NCBI GenBank assembly: GCA_019913005.1
Contig: JAIOHL010000252.1
Coordinates: 124,001-188,000, forward strand
DNA length: 64,000 nucleotides
Direction of reading: 5' to 3'
DNA from: Anaerolineae bacterium
GTDB lineage: Bacteria > Chloroflexota > Anaerolineae > Aggregatilineales > J027
The position numbers and the translations under genes are program-made. Below the pieces are notes generated by a model. The model made no database searches, was not told where the DNA came from, and saw only the letters and a list, made by a program, of their open reading frames with translations. Positions 34,494 through 43,076 of the stretch are shown one piece after another. Each line of letters opens with the position of its first letter. Position 1 is the stretch's first letter.

Positions 34494-35384
34494 ATGAGAC
34501 ATCAAATCACGATTGGCAAGCATGTTGTAGGCGATGGAAGCCCTGTATTTATTATTGCGGAAATAGGTATAAATCATAATGGAGACATAAATATAGCAAA
34601 ACGGCTCATAGATGCAGCTGTATTGGCTGGGTGCAACGCGATCAAATTGCAGAAACGCACCCCAGAGTTGTGCGTACCACCCGAACAACAGTCCATAATG
34701 CGCGAAACCCCTTGGGGTTTGATGACTTATCTGGAGTATAGACATCGAATTGAATTGAATAAAGATCAGTACATTGAGATTGCTAGTTATTGCCATGAGC
34801 GTGGTATTGAATGGTTTGCATCCCCTTGGGACGAGCCATCAGTTGATTTCTTGGAGCAGTTTGGCCCTGCGTGCTATAAAATAGCCTCAGCTTCACTGAC
34901 TGATCATGATTTGCTTCAGTATGTACGCTCAACAGGGCGTCCAATTATTCTTTCCACCGGCATGTCAACTCCGGAGCAAATTGACCTAGCTATCAATATA
35001 TTGGGTCTAGAAAATTTGGCAATTATGCATGCAACTAGTACGTATCCCTGTCCCCCTGAGCAGTTAAATCTAAGGATGATACCTACGTTGCGCGAAAAAT
35101 ATCCCATTCCGATTGGCTATAGTGGTCATGAGACTGGCTTACAAACAACTATTGCCGCGGTTGTTTTAGGATCAAATTTAATAGAACGACATATAACGCT
35201 CGATCGAGCTATGTGGGGTAGTGACCAAGCCGCCTCAATTGAGCCGCATGGCTTTATGCGACTTGTGCGCGATATTAGAATTGTAGAAACTGCACTAGGT
35301 GATGGACAGAAACGTGTCTATGATAGTGAGGTAGCTGTTATGAAGAAGCTCAGACGAAACGTAAACAATCCCAAAAATGACTAA
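34494..35384 (+). CDS. neuB: NeuB-family nonulosonate (sialic/legionaminic acid) synthase lacking the SAF domain
   Basis: Condenses phosphoenolpyruvate with an N-acetyl-hexosamine to make a nine-carbon acid. The TIM-barrel signature is clear: VFIIAEIGINHNGD, CNAIKLQKRT, ERGIEWFASPWD, YKIASASLTDHDLL, ILSTGMST, MHATSTYPCPPEQLNLRMI, IGYSGHE and ERHITLDRAMWGSDQAASIEP. At 296 residues it stops right after MKKLRRNV, where classical NeuB proteins continue into the C-terminal SAF (antifreeze-like) domain that caps the partner's active site. Good AAGGAAAG ribosome site. Which acid is made is unresolved; phosphorylated-route KDN/sialic acid or legionaminic acid are possible. Confidence 0.9.
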   Translation: MRHQITIGKHVVGDGSPVFIIAEIGINHNGDINIAKRLIDAAVLAGCNAIKLQKRTPELCVPPEQQSIMRETPWGLMTYLEYRHRIELNKDQYIEIASYCHERGIEWFASPWDEPSVDFLEQFGPACYKIASASLTDHDLLQYVRSTGRPIILSTGMSTPEQIDLAINILGLENLAIMHATSTYPCPPEQLNLRMIPTLREKYPIPIGYSGHETGLQTTIAAVVLGSNLIERHITLDRAMWGSDQAASIEPHGFMRLVRDIRIVETALGDGQKRVYDSEVAVMKKLRRNVNNPKND

Positions 35385-36780
35385 AAAACCACATATCATT
35401 ATAATAATTCCACGTGGTGAAGCCGTTCGTAATTTTCTTTACTCGGATACGTTGCGAGTTCTTAGCGAGAATGCGACAATAACACTATTATCTGTAATCC
35501 ATGATGAAGTATTTGCAGCGCGTTTTGGCCCACTGGTGGAGCAGATTGTTCCACTCCTTGAACACGATGAACCTCGATGGATTCGGCAATATCGTTCGCT
35601 AGTCCACAATGCACACTTCTGCTGGTTGGGTAGTGGAGTAGCCCGCTGGCGTTTTGAGTATGGTGACTCCCTGTTCGATACTCTGCCCCAAAAGGTGTTT
35701 CGTAATGGCTACAAAACATTTTTGAGATTGTTAGCCAATCGTCCTGTACTAGATGCCTTGACGTCTGCAGAACGATATTTCGCCGTAAGATTCGTCAAGA
35801 CAGACGATTTACGAGAATTATATGAGCAAATTCAACCCGATCTAGTCTTTAACACATCTCATGTCCATGGTCATGCAAGTGATCTTCCCATGCATGTTGC
35901 ATACAGCATGGGAATCCCTACTGCTGGGTTTATCTTCTCATGGGATAATCTCACTTCACGCAGTCGTATATATGTGCCCTACAACTATTATCTGGTATGG
36001 AATGGCCACATGCACGACGAGCTTTTGCATATTTATTCAGACATCTCGCCTGAACAAGTTTTCATTACAGGTACTCCTCAGTTTGACTTTCATTTCAAGC
36101 CTGAACACCGCCTGTCGAGAGAGGAATTGGCAAATCGATTAGGTATTGATCCTGCTCGCCCTTTCATTCTTTATACAACGGGTATAGATCGGCATTTCCC
36201 AAAAGAGCACTTGACGGTGCGCCTAGTCATCGATTTGCTCAAGGAACTTGACGTAGATCCCAAGCCGCAACTTGTGGTACGAACTTATGCGAAAGGTACC
36301 AGTAAGGAGATGCTAGAGCTGGCAGAGCGAAAAGATCCTCATGTGGTTTTCCCACCTGTTATGTGGGACAAGAAATGGTTCATGCCCGCTGAAGAAGATA
36401 TCTCACTCTATAGCAGTTTATTGCATGAAACATGTTTAGGCATCAATGCTGCATCGACTGTAACACTAGAACTGCTTATGCTTGACAAACCGGTAATCAA
36501 TTTAGGATTCGACCCCCCCGACAGTAATTTGCACCATAGAGACCGTTATGGCAAACATGTGGACGAATTCGACCATTTCATTCCTGTAAGAAACAGTGGC
36601 GCAACTATGATCGCACGCGCGGTAGAAGACATGCGAAACATGTTATATCAGGGACTTACTGATCCCAACGCGAATCGAGACGCACGCAAACGATTTATCT
36701 CTCAAATGTTTGGGGAAATGTTGGATGGAAAATCAGGCGAACGTATAGCAAATACACTAATCACTTTGGCGCGAGGATGA
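35377..36780 (+). CDS. GT-B-like glycosyl- or glycerophospho-transferase, unassigned family
   Basis: 467-residue cytosolic protein with no family I can name firmly. It has a two-Rossmann layout: IQPDLVFNTSHVHG and GIPTAGFIFSWDNLTSRSR in the N-terminal half, then YLVWNGHMHDELLHIYSD...VFITGTPQFDFHF and LGINAASTVTLELLMLDKPVINLGFD in the C-terminal half. The latter resembles the donor-binding region of CDP-glycerol-type and 2-epimerase-like GT-B proteins. It overlaps neuB by 8 bp. Being coupled to the nonulosonate genes, it is a candidate transferase for that sugar, but this is inference. Confidence 0.6.
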   Translation: MTKKPHIIIIIPRGEAVRNFLYSDTLRVLSENATITLLSVIHDEVFAARFGPLVEQIVPLLEHDEPRWIRQYRSLVHNAHFCWLGSGVARWRFEYGDSLFDTLPQKVFRNGYKTFLRLLANRPVLDALTSAERYFAVRFVKTDDLRELYEQIQPDLVFNTSHVHGHASDLPMHVAYSMGIPTAGFIFSWDNLTSRSRIYVPYNYYLVWNGHMHDELLHIYSDISPEQVFITGTPQFDFHFKPEHRLSREELANRLGIDPARPFILYTTGIDRHFPKEHLTVRLVIDLLKELDVDPKPQLVVRTYAKGTSKEMLELAERKDPHVVFPPVMWDKKWFMPAEEDISLYSSLLHETCLGINAASTVTLELLMLDKPVINLGFDPPDSNLHHRDRYGKHVDEFDHFIPVRNSGATMIARAVEDMRNMLYQGLTDPNANRDARKRFISQMFGEMLDGKSGERIANTLITLARG

Positions 36781-36787
36781 GGACAAA

Positions 36788-37537
36788 ATGCTCGATATTC
36801 GTCAACTGGTAGCATCACTGTGGTGGGGATCTCTGCAACGTCCGATTCGAATGATTCTGGTTCGCCTGCTCGATAGAGACAAAATAATCCGATTAGGCCC
36901 GTTGCGTGGTCGAAAATTCAACGGCAATTACTCCCAGCTTCTGGGTATTTATGAAATGAAGGTTGAGCATTCTATCCGAGACAATCTCCTTTCCGGGGAT
37001 ATTTTCTATGATATTGGTGCAAACTATGGCTATTTCAGCCTCTTGGGCGCTTTCATCTGTGGCCCCACCGGTCACGTTTATTCGTTTGAGCCTGTTCCTA
37101 GTAATATCCAGCGTATCCAACAAAATACACAAGGTTTCGTGAATTGTACTGTCGTTAGCAAAGCAGTTTCCGACACAACAGGCATCTCTCACATTGTTGT
37201 TGGCGATGGAGTGAACGCCGTAATCACGGATGGGGCGCAAGAAAATTCGATTCCCGTCGATTTGATAGCTCTTGATGACTTTGTACAGCAAAACCCCATA
37301 CCCAAACTGATCAAAATAGATGTTGAAGGTGCCGAATATAAGGTCATGCAAGGGGCGCGGCAGTTACTGAGTTCCCCCAATGCCCCAGCCTTCATCATTG
37401 AACTTCACGACCAGGAAAACGATCGATTAGTCACTGCCGAGCTAATCAAAAACGAATTCACAGTGACTCCTATTCTCAGCCGGTTCAGAAAGAAGCGGGA
37501 TTATCCGCATCACGTTTTTGCACAAAAGAAGTTATAA
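36788..37537 (+). CDS. FkbM-family methyltransferase
   Basis: 249 residues with the FkbM signatures: FYDIGANYGYFSLLGAF (SAM motif I), VYSFEPVPSNIQRIQQN, LDDFV and KIDVEGAEYKVMQGA. FkbM enzymes O-methylate sugars and polyketides and are frequent in glycan clusters. GAGGA lies before the ATG; the next glycosyltransferase starts within two bases of its stop. Acceptor unknown. Confidence 0.88.
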   Translation: MLDIRQLVASLWWGSLQRPIRMILVRLLDRDKIIRLGPLRGRKFNGNYSQLLGIYEMKVEHSIRDNLLSGDIFYDIGANYGYFSLLGAFICGPTGHVYSFEPVPSNIQRIQQNTQGFVNCTVVSKAVSDTTGISHIVVGDGVNAVITDGAQENSIPVDLIALDDFVQQNPIPKLIKIDVEGAEYKVMQGARQLLSSPNAPAFIIELHDQENDRLVTAELIKNEFTVTPILSRFRKKRDYPHHVFAQKKL

Positions 37538-37538
37538 T

Positions 37539-38771
37539 GTGTCTAAACCGACTTTGCTCGTTATTTCTCATGTAATGCCGTTCCCAGGCTCGTCGGGACA
37601 GCAGCAGCGCGTCTTCTACAAACTCAAGGCGCTTCGGCCACATTTTCACCTGACTTTCTTGAGCTATGTCACTGCCGATCAATCCCAAGAAGTTAGCCGA
37701 AAACTTCATGAAGTGGTCGATGATGTGCTGCTTCTGCCATCCGTCTATGATAAAAATCGGCTCTGGCACCGTGCGCACGGCCAGCTCTATGCACTGCTCA
37801 GCGGACTTAAATTTTCCAATTATCGTATTGGCGGCCTAGAGTTTTCCCCCAGCCGTGTAGCTGAAGCCACGCGGAACCTTTCGTATGATCTCGTCCTGTA
37901 CGAATACTGGCATTCGGTTGACAGTGTAGGGGTCTTCAGAGCACGCAACATTCCCTGCGTGCTTGATACTCACAACATTCTCTGGCAGTCCTATGCGCGA
38001 CAACTCGCGGCCCAACCCAATATCCCGACTTTCTGGAAACGAAGGGCTGCCGCACTTTATAAGCGCCACGAAGAAAAAGCTTGGGATGCCTTTGACGGGC
38101 TGATTGCAATCAATGCTGCCGAGCGCGACTATATGCGGCAGACGGCGTCCGAAGCGCCAAGAATATTCTATACGCCAATGGGCACCGATTTGGAGTTTTG
38201 GCCGTATTCCTGGAGGCTAGGTGCGCCTCCACGTTTTGCTTATTATGGCGGACTGGGTAGTGTTCATAATCAGGCGGATGCTCTGCGCTGCTACCATCAG
38301 ATCATGCCGCATATCTGGAGCGAGCGACCCGAAACCGAATTCTGGGTGGTAGGGAGCAATCCACCGCCGAGTATACAAGCATTGGTCGAAGATAAACGTG
38401 TTACTGTTACTGGATTTGTCGAACGTCCCCAAGACATTCTATCCACCATGACAGCTGTGCTTTGTCCCTGGTCGGGCACCTATGGGTTCCGCAGCCGGAT
38501 CGTCGAGGTGATGGCCCTAGGTGTGCCGGTTATCGCAACTCCCGAAGCCGTCTATGGGATGGAAATGGAAGATGGTCAGGGAATTCTATTTGCCGACACT
38601 AATACGCAGTTGGCTCAACACGGCTTGAGCCTGCTTAGAGACGATGGCCTAGCACACCAACAAAGTGTTCTGGCACGCCAGCAAATAGAAGCAAAGTATA
38701 GTTTTGCTTCTACTTACGGTCAATTGGCACAAGACTTATATGATTTTGCCTGTCGCAGCACCAAAAACTAA
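37539..38771 (+). CDS. GT4-like glycosyltransferase
   Basis: Start GTG 37539 is preferred over TTG 37518: it clears the previous stop and begins just before the first strand PTLLVISHVMPFPGSSGQQQR, with AGAAG upstream. N-terminal domain includes VLDTHNILWQSYARQ; C-terminal domain has FAYYGGLGSVHNQ, VTVTGFVERPQDILSTMTAVLCPWSGTYGFRSRIVEVMALGVPVIATPEAVYG, the GT4 donor-binding region. About 410 residues. Substrate unknown. Confidence 0.85.
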   Translation: MSKPTLLVISHVMPFPGSSGQQQRVFYKLKALRPHFHLTFLSYVTADQSQEVSRKLHEVVDDVLLLPSVYDKNRLWHRAHGQLYALLSGLKFSNYRIGGLEFSPSRVAEATRNLSYDLVLYEYWHSVDSVGVFRARNIPCVLDTHNILWQSYARQLAAQPNIPTFWKRRAAALYKRHEEKAWDAFDGLIAINAAERDYMRQTASEAPRIFYTPMGTDLEFWPYSWRLGAPPRFAYYGGLGSVHNQADALRCYHQIMPHIWSERPETEFWVVGSNPPPSIQALVEDKRVTVTGFVERPQDILSTMTAVLCPWSGTYGFRSRIVEVMALGVPVIATPEAVYGMEMEDGQGILFADTNTQLAQHGLSLLRDDGLAHQQSVLARQQIEAKYSFASTYGQLAQDLYDFACRSTKN

Positions 38772-38821
38772 CGACACTATTTGGCAAGCGAATTAAGCGG
38801 TCTAGTCAAAAGGATCAGGAG

Positions 38822-39433
38822 ATGCAAAAGGGTTGGCGGGACCTAATGTGCGATCTGGAACGGTATACCTACCTCAGTCACCACTCAAAGTTCCATGCTT
38901 TTTGGGCCTTCCCAGGTGCACAGGCCATGCTGGTATATCGGTTAGGCCATTGGCTCTATACATCACCCAAGCGCGGCAACCCACTGATGCGCTTGGGGCG
39001 TGGGTTTTACCTAGTGCTGTACCGGCTCGTCGAAATTACAACCGGCATATCGCTCAACCCTTTAGCCGAAATTGGACCCGGCCTATACATTGGTCACTTT
39101 GGCGAGATTATCATCGGCGGTCAGGTTAGAATGGGAAGCAACTGCAATATCTCCCAGGGTGTCACGATAGGCGGTGGTGGACGTTCTGAACGCCACTCTC
39201 CTGAAATCGGCAATCGTGTGTATATTGCTCCCGGAGCAAAAGTATTTGGCCCTATCACTATCGGGGATGATGTCGCTATTGGCGCGAATGCGGTTGTCAC
39301 GGAATCTTTTCCCGCACGCTCGGTGGTTGGCGGCGTGCCCGCGAAGCTTATTTCAGAACAAGGGAGTTTCGACTTCGTGAATTACGCGCACATGGAGACC
39401 GACCCAGACAGACAACCGAGCTTGCCACAATGA
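38822..39433 (+). CDS. Serine-O-acetyltransferase-like hexapeptide acetyltransferase
   Basis: 203 residues. N-terminal helices (FWAFPGAQAMLVYRLGHWLY) are those of the CysE-like family, followed by left-handed beta-helix repeats: LAEIGPGLYIGHFGEIIIGG, VRMGSNCNISQGVTIGGGG, IGNRVYIAPGAKVFG, IGDDVAIGANAVVTESFP and VVGGVPAKLIS. In this setting it more probably O-acetylates the glycan than makes cysteine. The stop overlaps the next start as ATGA. Confidence 0.85.
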   Translation: MQKGWRDLMCDLERYTYLSHHSKFHAFWAFPGAQAMLVYRLGHWLYTSPKRGNPLMRLGRGFYLVLYRLVEITTGISLNPLAEIGPGLYIGHFGEIIIGGQVRMGSNCNISQGVTIGGGGRSERHSPEIGNRVYIAPGAKVFGPITIGDDVAIGANAVVTESFPARSVVGGVPAKLISEQGSFDFVNYAHMETDPDRQPSLPQ

Positions 39434-40224
39434 CAACTTCCGGTTCTTTTACCTCCTGGTCGAGTTGGCCGGTTGACGCTCAAACCCGTGCTGCCGTTGA
39501 AGCAGCGCGGCAAGCAGAGTCAAATACTGAGCTAGTGTTGGGAAGCTTTGATCGCGATGGCCGGGTAATGGCCCGCTTTGGCCCACTACCTGACATCCAG
39601 ACTGCTCAACAGCCCGCTCAGAAGTCGCAGGGACGTTATGATCTGTCCATTGTGCTGATTGGAGACTCCGTGCTGGTTCGGAAGGACTTCCGAGGAAACC
39701 GCCAGGCGTTTCTACGCGAATGGTACAACCTAGTGCACCTCCAAGATAAAGCCAATGTTCCATCGGTTTATTCGGTGGATGAGCATCAATATATACTATA
39801 TAAGAACCTCGTTTTCGGTAGAACCTTGCGTGATCTGCTGGTTGAGAAAGGTGCAGCGATTCTTCTCTCTCAGACACAAAATGACCAGAGTTTGCAGGAC
39901 CTAAACCCAAACGAGCGTATCGAAGCCGTGTGGGCCAGAGGGAGAGAATATTTAAGCCGAACGGTACCACAATCTTTCGTAAGCCAGATCGAACAGCAAA
40001 TCCGCATCATCCATGCCCAGGGTATCGTCAAACTTAGTTTGACATTTGGCAATGTAATGCGGGGGACAGCCGACGGCAAGCCTTGGTTGATCGATTTTGA
40101 AAACAGCGAATACCTTCGCTGGAAACTCCACCCCAAATATTGGCTTCGGCGGAAACAAGATGTCGAGAAATTCCACCGCATCTACGGAACATCAGGTTAT
40201 GAGAATCTTGAGAAACAAACTTAA
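39430..40224 (+). CDS. Protein-kinase-fold protein with altered catalytic loop (pseudokinase candidate)
   Basis: 264 residues with kinase-like order: SIVLIGDSVLVRKDF (lysine), AFLREWYNLVHLQ (alpha-C Glu), hinge YILYKNLVFGRTL, then IHAQGIVKLSLTFGNVM and PWLIDFENSEY. In LPS-kinase and Bud32/WaaP relatives the catalytic loop reads HGDxxxxN; here the HGD is KLS, so the catalytic Asp appears lost while the downstream Asn and DFG-like DFE remain. It might be an inactive regulator or a diverged sugar kinase. It lies between an acetyltransferase and a GT61 gene, with overlaps at both ends. Confidence 0.6.
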   Translation: MTTSGSFTSWSSWPVDAQTRAAVEAARQAESNTELVLGSFDRDGRVMARFGPLPDIQTAQQPAQKSQGRYDLSIVLIGDSVLVRKDFRGNRQAFLREWYNLVHLQDKANVPSVYSVDEHQYILYKNLVFGRTLRDLLVEKGAAILLSQTQNDQSLQDLNPNERIEAVWARGREYLSRTVPQSFVSQIEQQIRIIHAQGIVKLSLTFGNVMRGTADGKPWLIDFENSEYLRWKLHPKYWLRRKQDVEKFHRIYGTSGYENLEKQT

Positions 40225-41410
40225 GAGACTACTACATCACATTTATTTGCGCCTTGTTGTTCCTTGCCTCCGATGTCTCCCTGTACCAAGTACCCTGTTC
40301 GGTCCTGTAAAGGGCATCCATTCTCAGTTGTCAGCATGGACGAGTATTCACAGAGTCTCACATATACCTGATAAACCCTGGTCTGAGCATTGGCTATATG
40401 AACATCATCTTGGGGGGCCAGTGCAGGTCGCCAGTCCTGTTGCCGCCAATCCAGAAATACCAGATGGTTTTAGAAAACACTCAATCTACGAGTGTCCACC
40501 TACTTATGTGGCTTGTCTTTATCATGGTCGCGTTGCTACCAAGAACTTGGATGTGATTTCACCCGATGACAGAGTCTTCGGTGACTTATATCAACCTTCG
40601 GATGGGAAGATCTCGACCCTCAGCCTGATTTACCCTCGTTTACCCCGGCTTAAGCGAGTGCCGGGAGTGTATGCCACTATCGTATCCAATCGCAATCCTC
40701 ACAATTACTATCACTGGATGGTAGATTACCTCACACGCCTATGGCCTTTACATGAGAGCGGGATTATAAACTATAAAGTGCTGGTACCTGCTAAATTGAC
40801 TTCATTTCAAACGCAGTCGTTGCAGATGTTGGGTTACTCAGAAGACGATCTGGTACCTTTCGGCCAGGAACACTGGGAAGTAGACCATCTCTTGGTTCCT
40901 TCGTTCGCGCCAGCCTACCGTTTCTCACCACAGGCGTGTCAGTGGTTGCGGACGAAGTTGATCTCAACACTAAATAATGTAGAAGAACAGTGCCCTAAAA
41001 AAGTGTTTGTAAGTCGGCAGCTTGCAGCTAAGCGCCGGGTTTCTAATGAAGATGAAATTTGGAACTCCTTACTTAAGCCAGCAGGTTTTGTCCGAATGTA
41101 TTCGGAGAAGATGACTCTTGCCGAGCAGGCAAAACTTTTTTGTGGAGCCGACGTTGTGATCTCACCACATGGGGCAGGGTTAACAAATATCTTATTCATG
41201 CGGCAGAATGCTCTGGTGGTTGAATTAGGTCCAGCACTCAGGGGTAAACCAGAATACTTCTTGTTGGCTAGTGCTATGGGTGTCCGATATGCGTGCGTGA
41301 CTAATGCCACCAACGACGCAATTCGTCCATCGGGGCGGGTACCCGATGGCGACTTTGATATTCCTGTTGAACGTCTAGCTGCCACGATGACTCTACTGAG
41401 ATTAAGATAA
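40199..41410 (+). CDS. GT61-family glycosyltransferase (DUF563)
   Basis: Start ATG 40199 (MRILRNKLKRLL) is chosen over 40097, which would overlap the kinase-like gene by 128 bp. The about 400-residue protein has the GT61 motifs YATIVSNRNPHNYYHWMVDYLTRLWPL in the middle and VISPHGAGLTNILFMRQNALVVEL near the C-terminus, plus KVFVSRQLAAKRRVSNEDE. GT61 enzymes transfer xylose or other sugars in eukaryotes and are widespread in bacterial capsule clusters. Donor unknown. Confidence 0.82.
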   Translation: MRILRNKLKRLLHHIYLRLVVPCLRCLPVPSTLFGPVKGIHSQLSAWTSIHRVSHIPDKPWSEHWLYEHHLGGPVQVASPVAANPEIPDGFRKHSIYECPPTYVACLYHGRVATKNLDVISPDDRVFGDLYQPSDGKISTLSLIYPRLPRLKRVPGVYATIVSNRNPHNYYHWMVDYLTRLWPLHESGIINYKVLVPAKLTSFQTQSLQMLGYSEDDLVPFGQEHWEVDHLLVPSFAPAYRFSPQACQWLRTKLISTLNNVEEQCPKKVFVSRQLAAKRRVSNEDEIWNSLLKPAGFVRMYSEKMTLAEQAKLFCGADVVISPHGAGLTNILFMRQNALVVELGPALRGKPEYFLLASAMGVRYACVTNATNDAIRPSGRVPDGDFDIPVERLAATMTLLRLR

Positions 41411-41499
41411 TCCCGTCAACTACCATGAGCTCTATTGTGTGGGAGTAAAGCTCGTACATTTACACAAGTATCAACTAACCAGCTATAGATAAGGATACT

Positions 41500-42258
41500 A
41501 TGATGACGCACGGTGTAAGCGATGAATATGTTAATTATCTACGTGGCATCTCTTTCACTTTTATCAAACCGCATCACCCTATTCCTCGAGGATTCCGCCG
41601 TCTCAGCCGACTTCTTCTAAGAGCTGGGATATCGTTTGAGCATATGAATACCAGATTGCCGAACAATGAGAAAGGGATCGCAAGAATACTCTATCCCCTC
41701 TGTAAAATGCCCAAAATGTCAACGCTGGCAATGGGTGCAGCTATCAATTATGGGGTTTCTTTAATGGCACCTGGTCAAGATTTCGTCAACATTGGGGTCT
41801 GGCACGGGTTCTCATTTCTGGCCGGGATGATTGGAAATGAAGATAAAGTATGTATAGGGGTAGACAACTTCTCCCAGTTTGGTGGCCCAGAGGAGCAATT
41901 TCAAAAACGCTTTCAAGAGATGAAAAGTCCTAATAGTAGGTTTTTCAACACGGATTATATAGAGTATCTGCAGAACATCTACCAAGGTTCTATGGGCCTC
42001 TATTTCTACGACGGACCGCATAGTTATGAGAACCAACTCAAAGCTCTTCAGATAGCCGAACCCTTTTTCTCAGAAGAATGCGTTGTGATCGTTGATGATA
42101 CAAATTGGGATGCTCCTCGGCAGGCTACTGAAGATTTTATTCACGGAAGTCGCCATCAATATGAGATGTTGCTCGATGTAAAAACATGGTATCGCTATCA
42201 TCCAACATTTTGGAATGGGATCATGATATTTCGAAAAAAGACAGGCCTTAGTACCTGA
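41500..42258 (+). CDS. Class I SAM methyltransferase (methyltransferase-24 like)
   Basis: 252 residues. Motif I is diverged (DFVNIGVWHGFSFLAGMI), followed by CIGVDNFSQFGGP, and LYFYDGPHSYENQLKALQIAEPFFSEECVVIVDDTNWDAPRQATEDFI, the metal-associated box seen in TylF/methyltransferase-24 proteins. AAGGAT ribosome site precedes the ATG pair (41500 or 41503). Preceded by an 89-bp gap, the largest in this part, so it may start a new transcript segment. Confidence 0.72.
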   Translation: MMTHGVSDEYVNYLRGISFTFIKPHHPIPRGFRRLSRLLLRAGISFEHMNTRLPNNEKGIARILYPLCKMPKMSTLAMGAAINYGVSLMAPGQDFVNIGVWHGFSFLAGMIGNEDKVCIGVDNFSQFGGPEEQFQKRFQEMKSPNSRFFNTDYIEYLQNIYQGSMGLYFYDGPHSYENQLKALQIAEPFFSEECVVIVDDTNWDAPRQATEDFIHGSRHQYEMLLDVKTWYRYHPTFWNGIMIFRKKTGLST

Positions 42259-42344
42259 TCTCAATTAGTTTCAGCCAAGCGTGGGGCAATAAATAAGGAG
42301 CACGCAGTGGTATTAAACGCGCCTTTGACAACGGGGGATGAGTG

Positions 42345-43076
42345 ATGAAAAACATTGGGAAGAGACTTTCTAATCAACTTCTGGGGAAGCAACAACAGAA
42401 TCCGAATGACAGTGCCCTTTTGCTTGGCGTTTACCGGCGGCTCACATTTTTGCAGCCTGTATACCGTAATATCAGAACTTCTGTCTCAAAATATAGACTT
42501 AGGAAACAAATTGAGCGAAAAGTGGCGCTTGCTGAGCCATGCCGAATCGTTATCGGGGCAAACAGGAAACCCCGCAGTGGCTGGATACTGACGGAGATAT
42601 ATAATTTAGATATCCTGAATGAAAGGGATTGGAAGCGAAATTTCACGGAGGAGGGGGTTGATGCCTTACTTGCCGAACATGTATGGGAGCACCTGACTAT
42701 TGATGAAGGAATAGCAGCAGCCCGCTTCTGTTTCCAGTATTTGAAGCCGGGTGGCTACTTACGAGTGGCAGTGCCTGATGGGTATTTTCCTTCCACTGAT
42801 TACATTGATTATGTGCGTCCGGGTGGCTTCGGCCCCAGCGCTGACGATCACAAAATACTCTATACCCACGATACGTTCGGTAATGTGTTTAAGTCAGCCG
42901 GGTTCAAAGTTGAACTGCTGGAGTATTGGGATGAGCATGGCCAGTTCCATAGTTCTGATTGGGACGCTGACGGGGGTACAATTACACGCTCCAATCGCTT
43001 CGCCAAGCATACATTTCGCTGCCATAACGGCGAGGAGCACAAGTATACGTCCATCATATTGGATGCCAAGAAATGA
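42345..43076 (+). CDS. SAM-dependent methyltransferase-like protein
   Basis: About 243 residues from ATG 42345 (an in-frame GTG is three bases earlier). Class I features: PCRIVIGANRKPRSGWILTEIYNLDIL, then VDALLAEHVWEHLTIDEGIAAARFCFQYLKPGGYLRVAVPDGYFP, the EHVxEH...LKPGG box. The SAM glycine loop is poor, so it belongs to the divergent predicted-SAM-methyltransferase group often found in capsule clusters. Overlaps the next gene as ATGA. Confidence 0.75.
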   Translation: MKNIGKRLSNQLLGKQQQNPNDSALLLGVYRRLTFLQPVYRNIRTSVSKYRLRKQIERKVALAEPCRIVIGANRKPRSGWILTEIYNLDILNERDWKRNFTEEGVDALLAEHVWEHLTIDEGIAAARFCFQYLKPGGYLRVAVPDGYFPSTDYIDYVRPGGFGPSADDHKILYTHDTFGNVFKSAGFKVELLEYWDEHGQFHSSDWDADGGTITRSNRFAKHTFRCHNGEEHKYTSIILDAKK

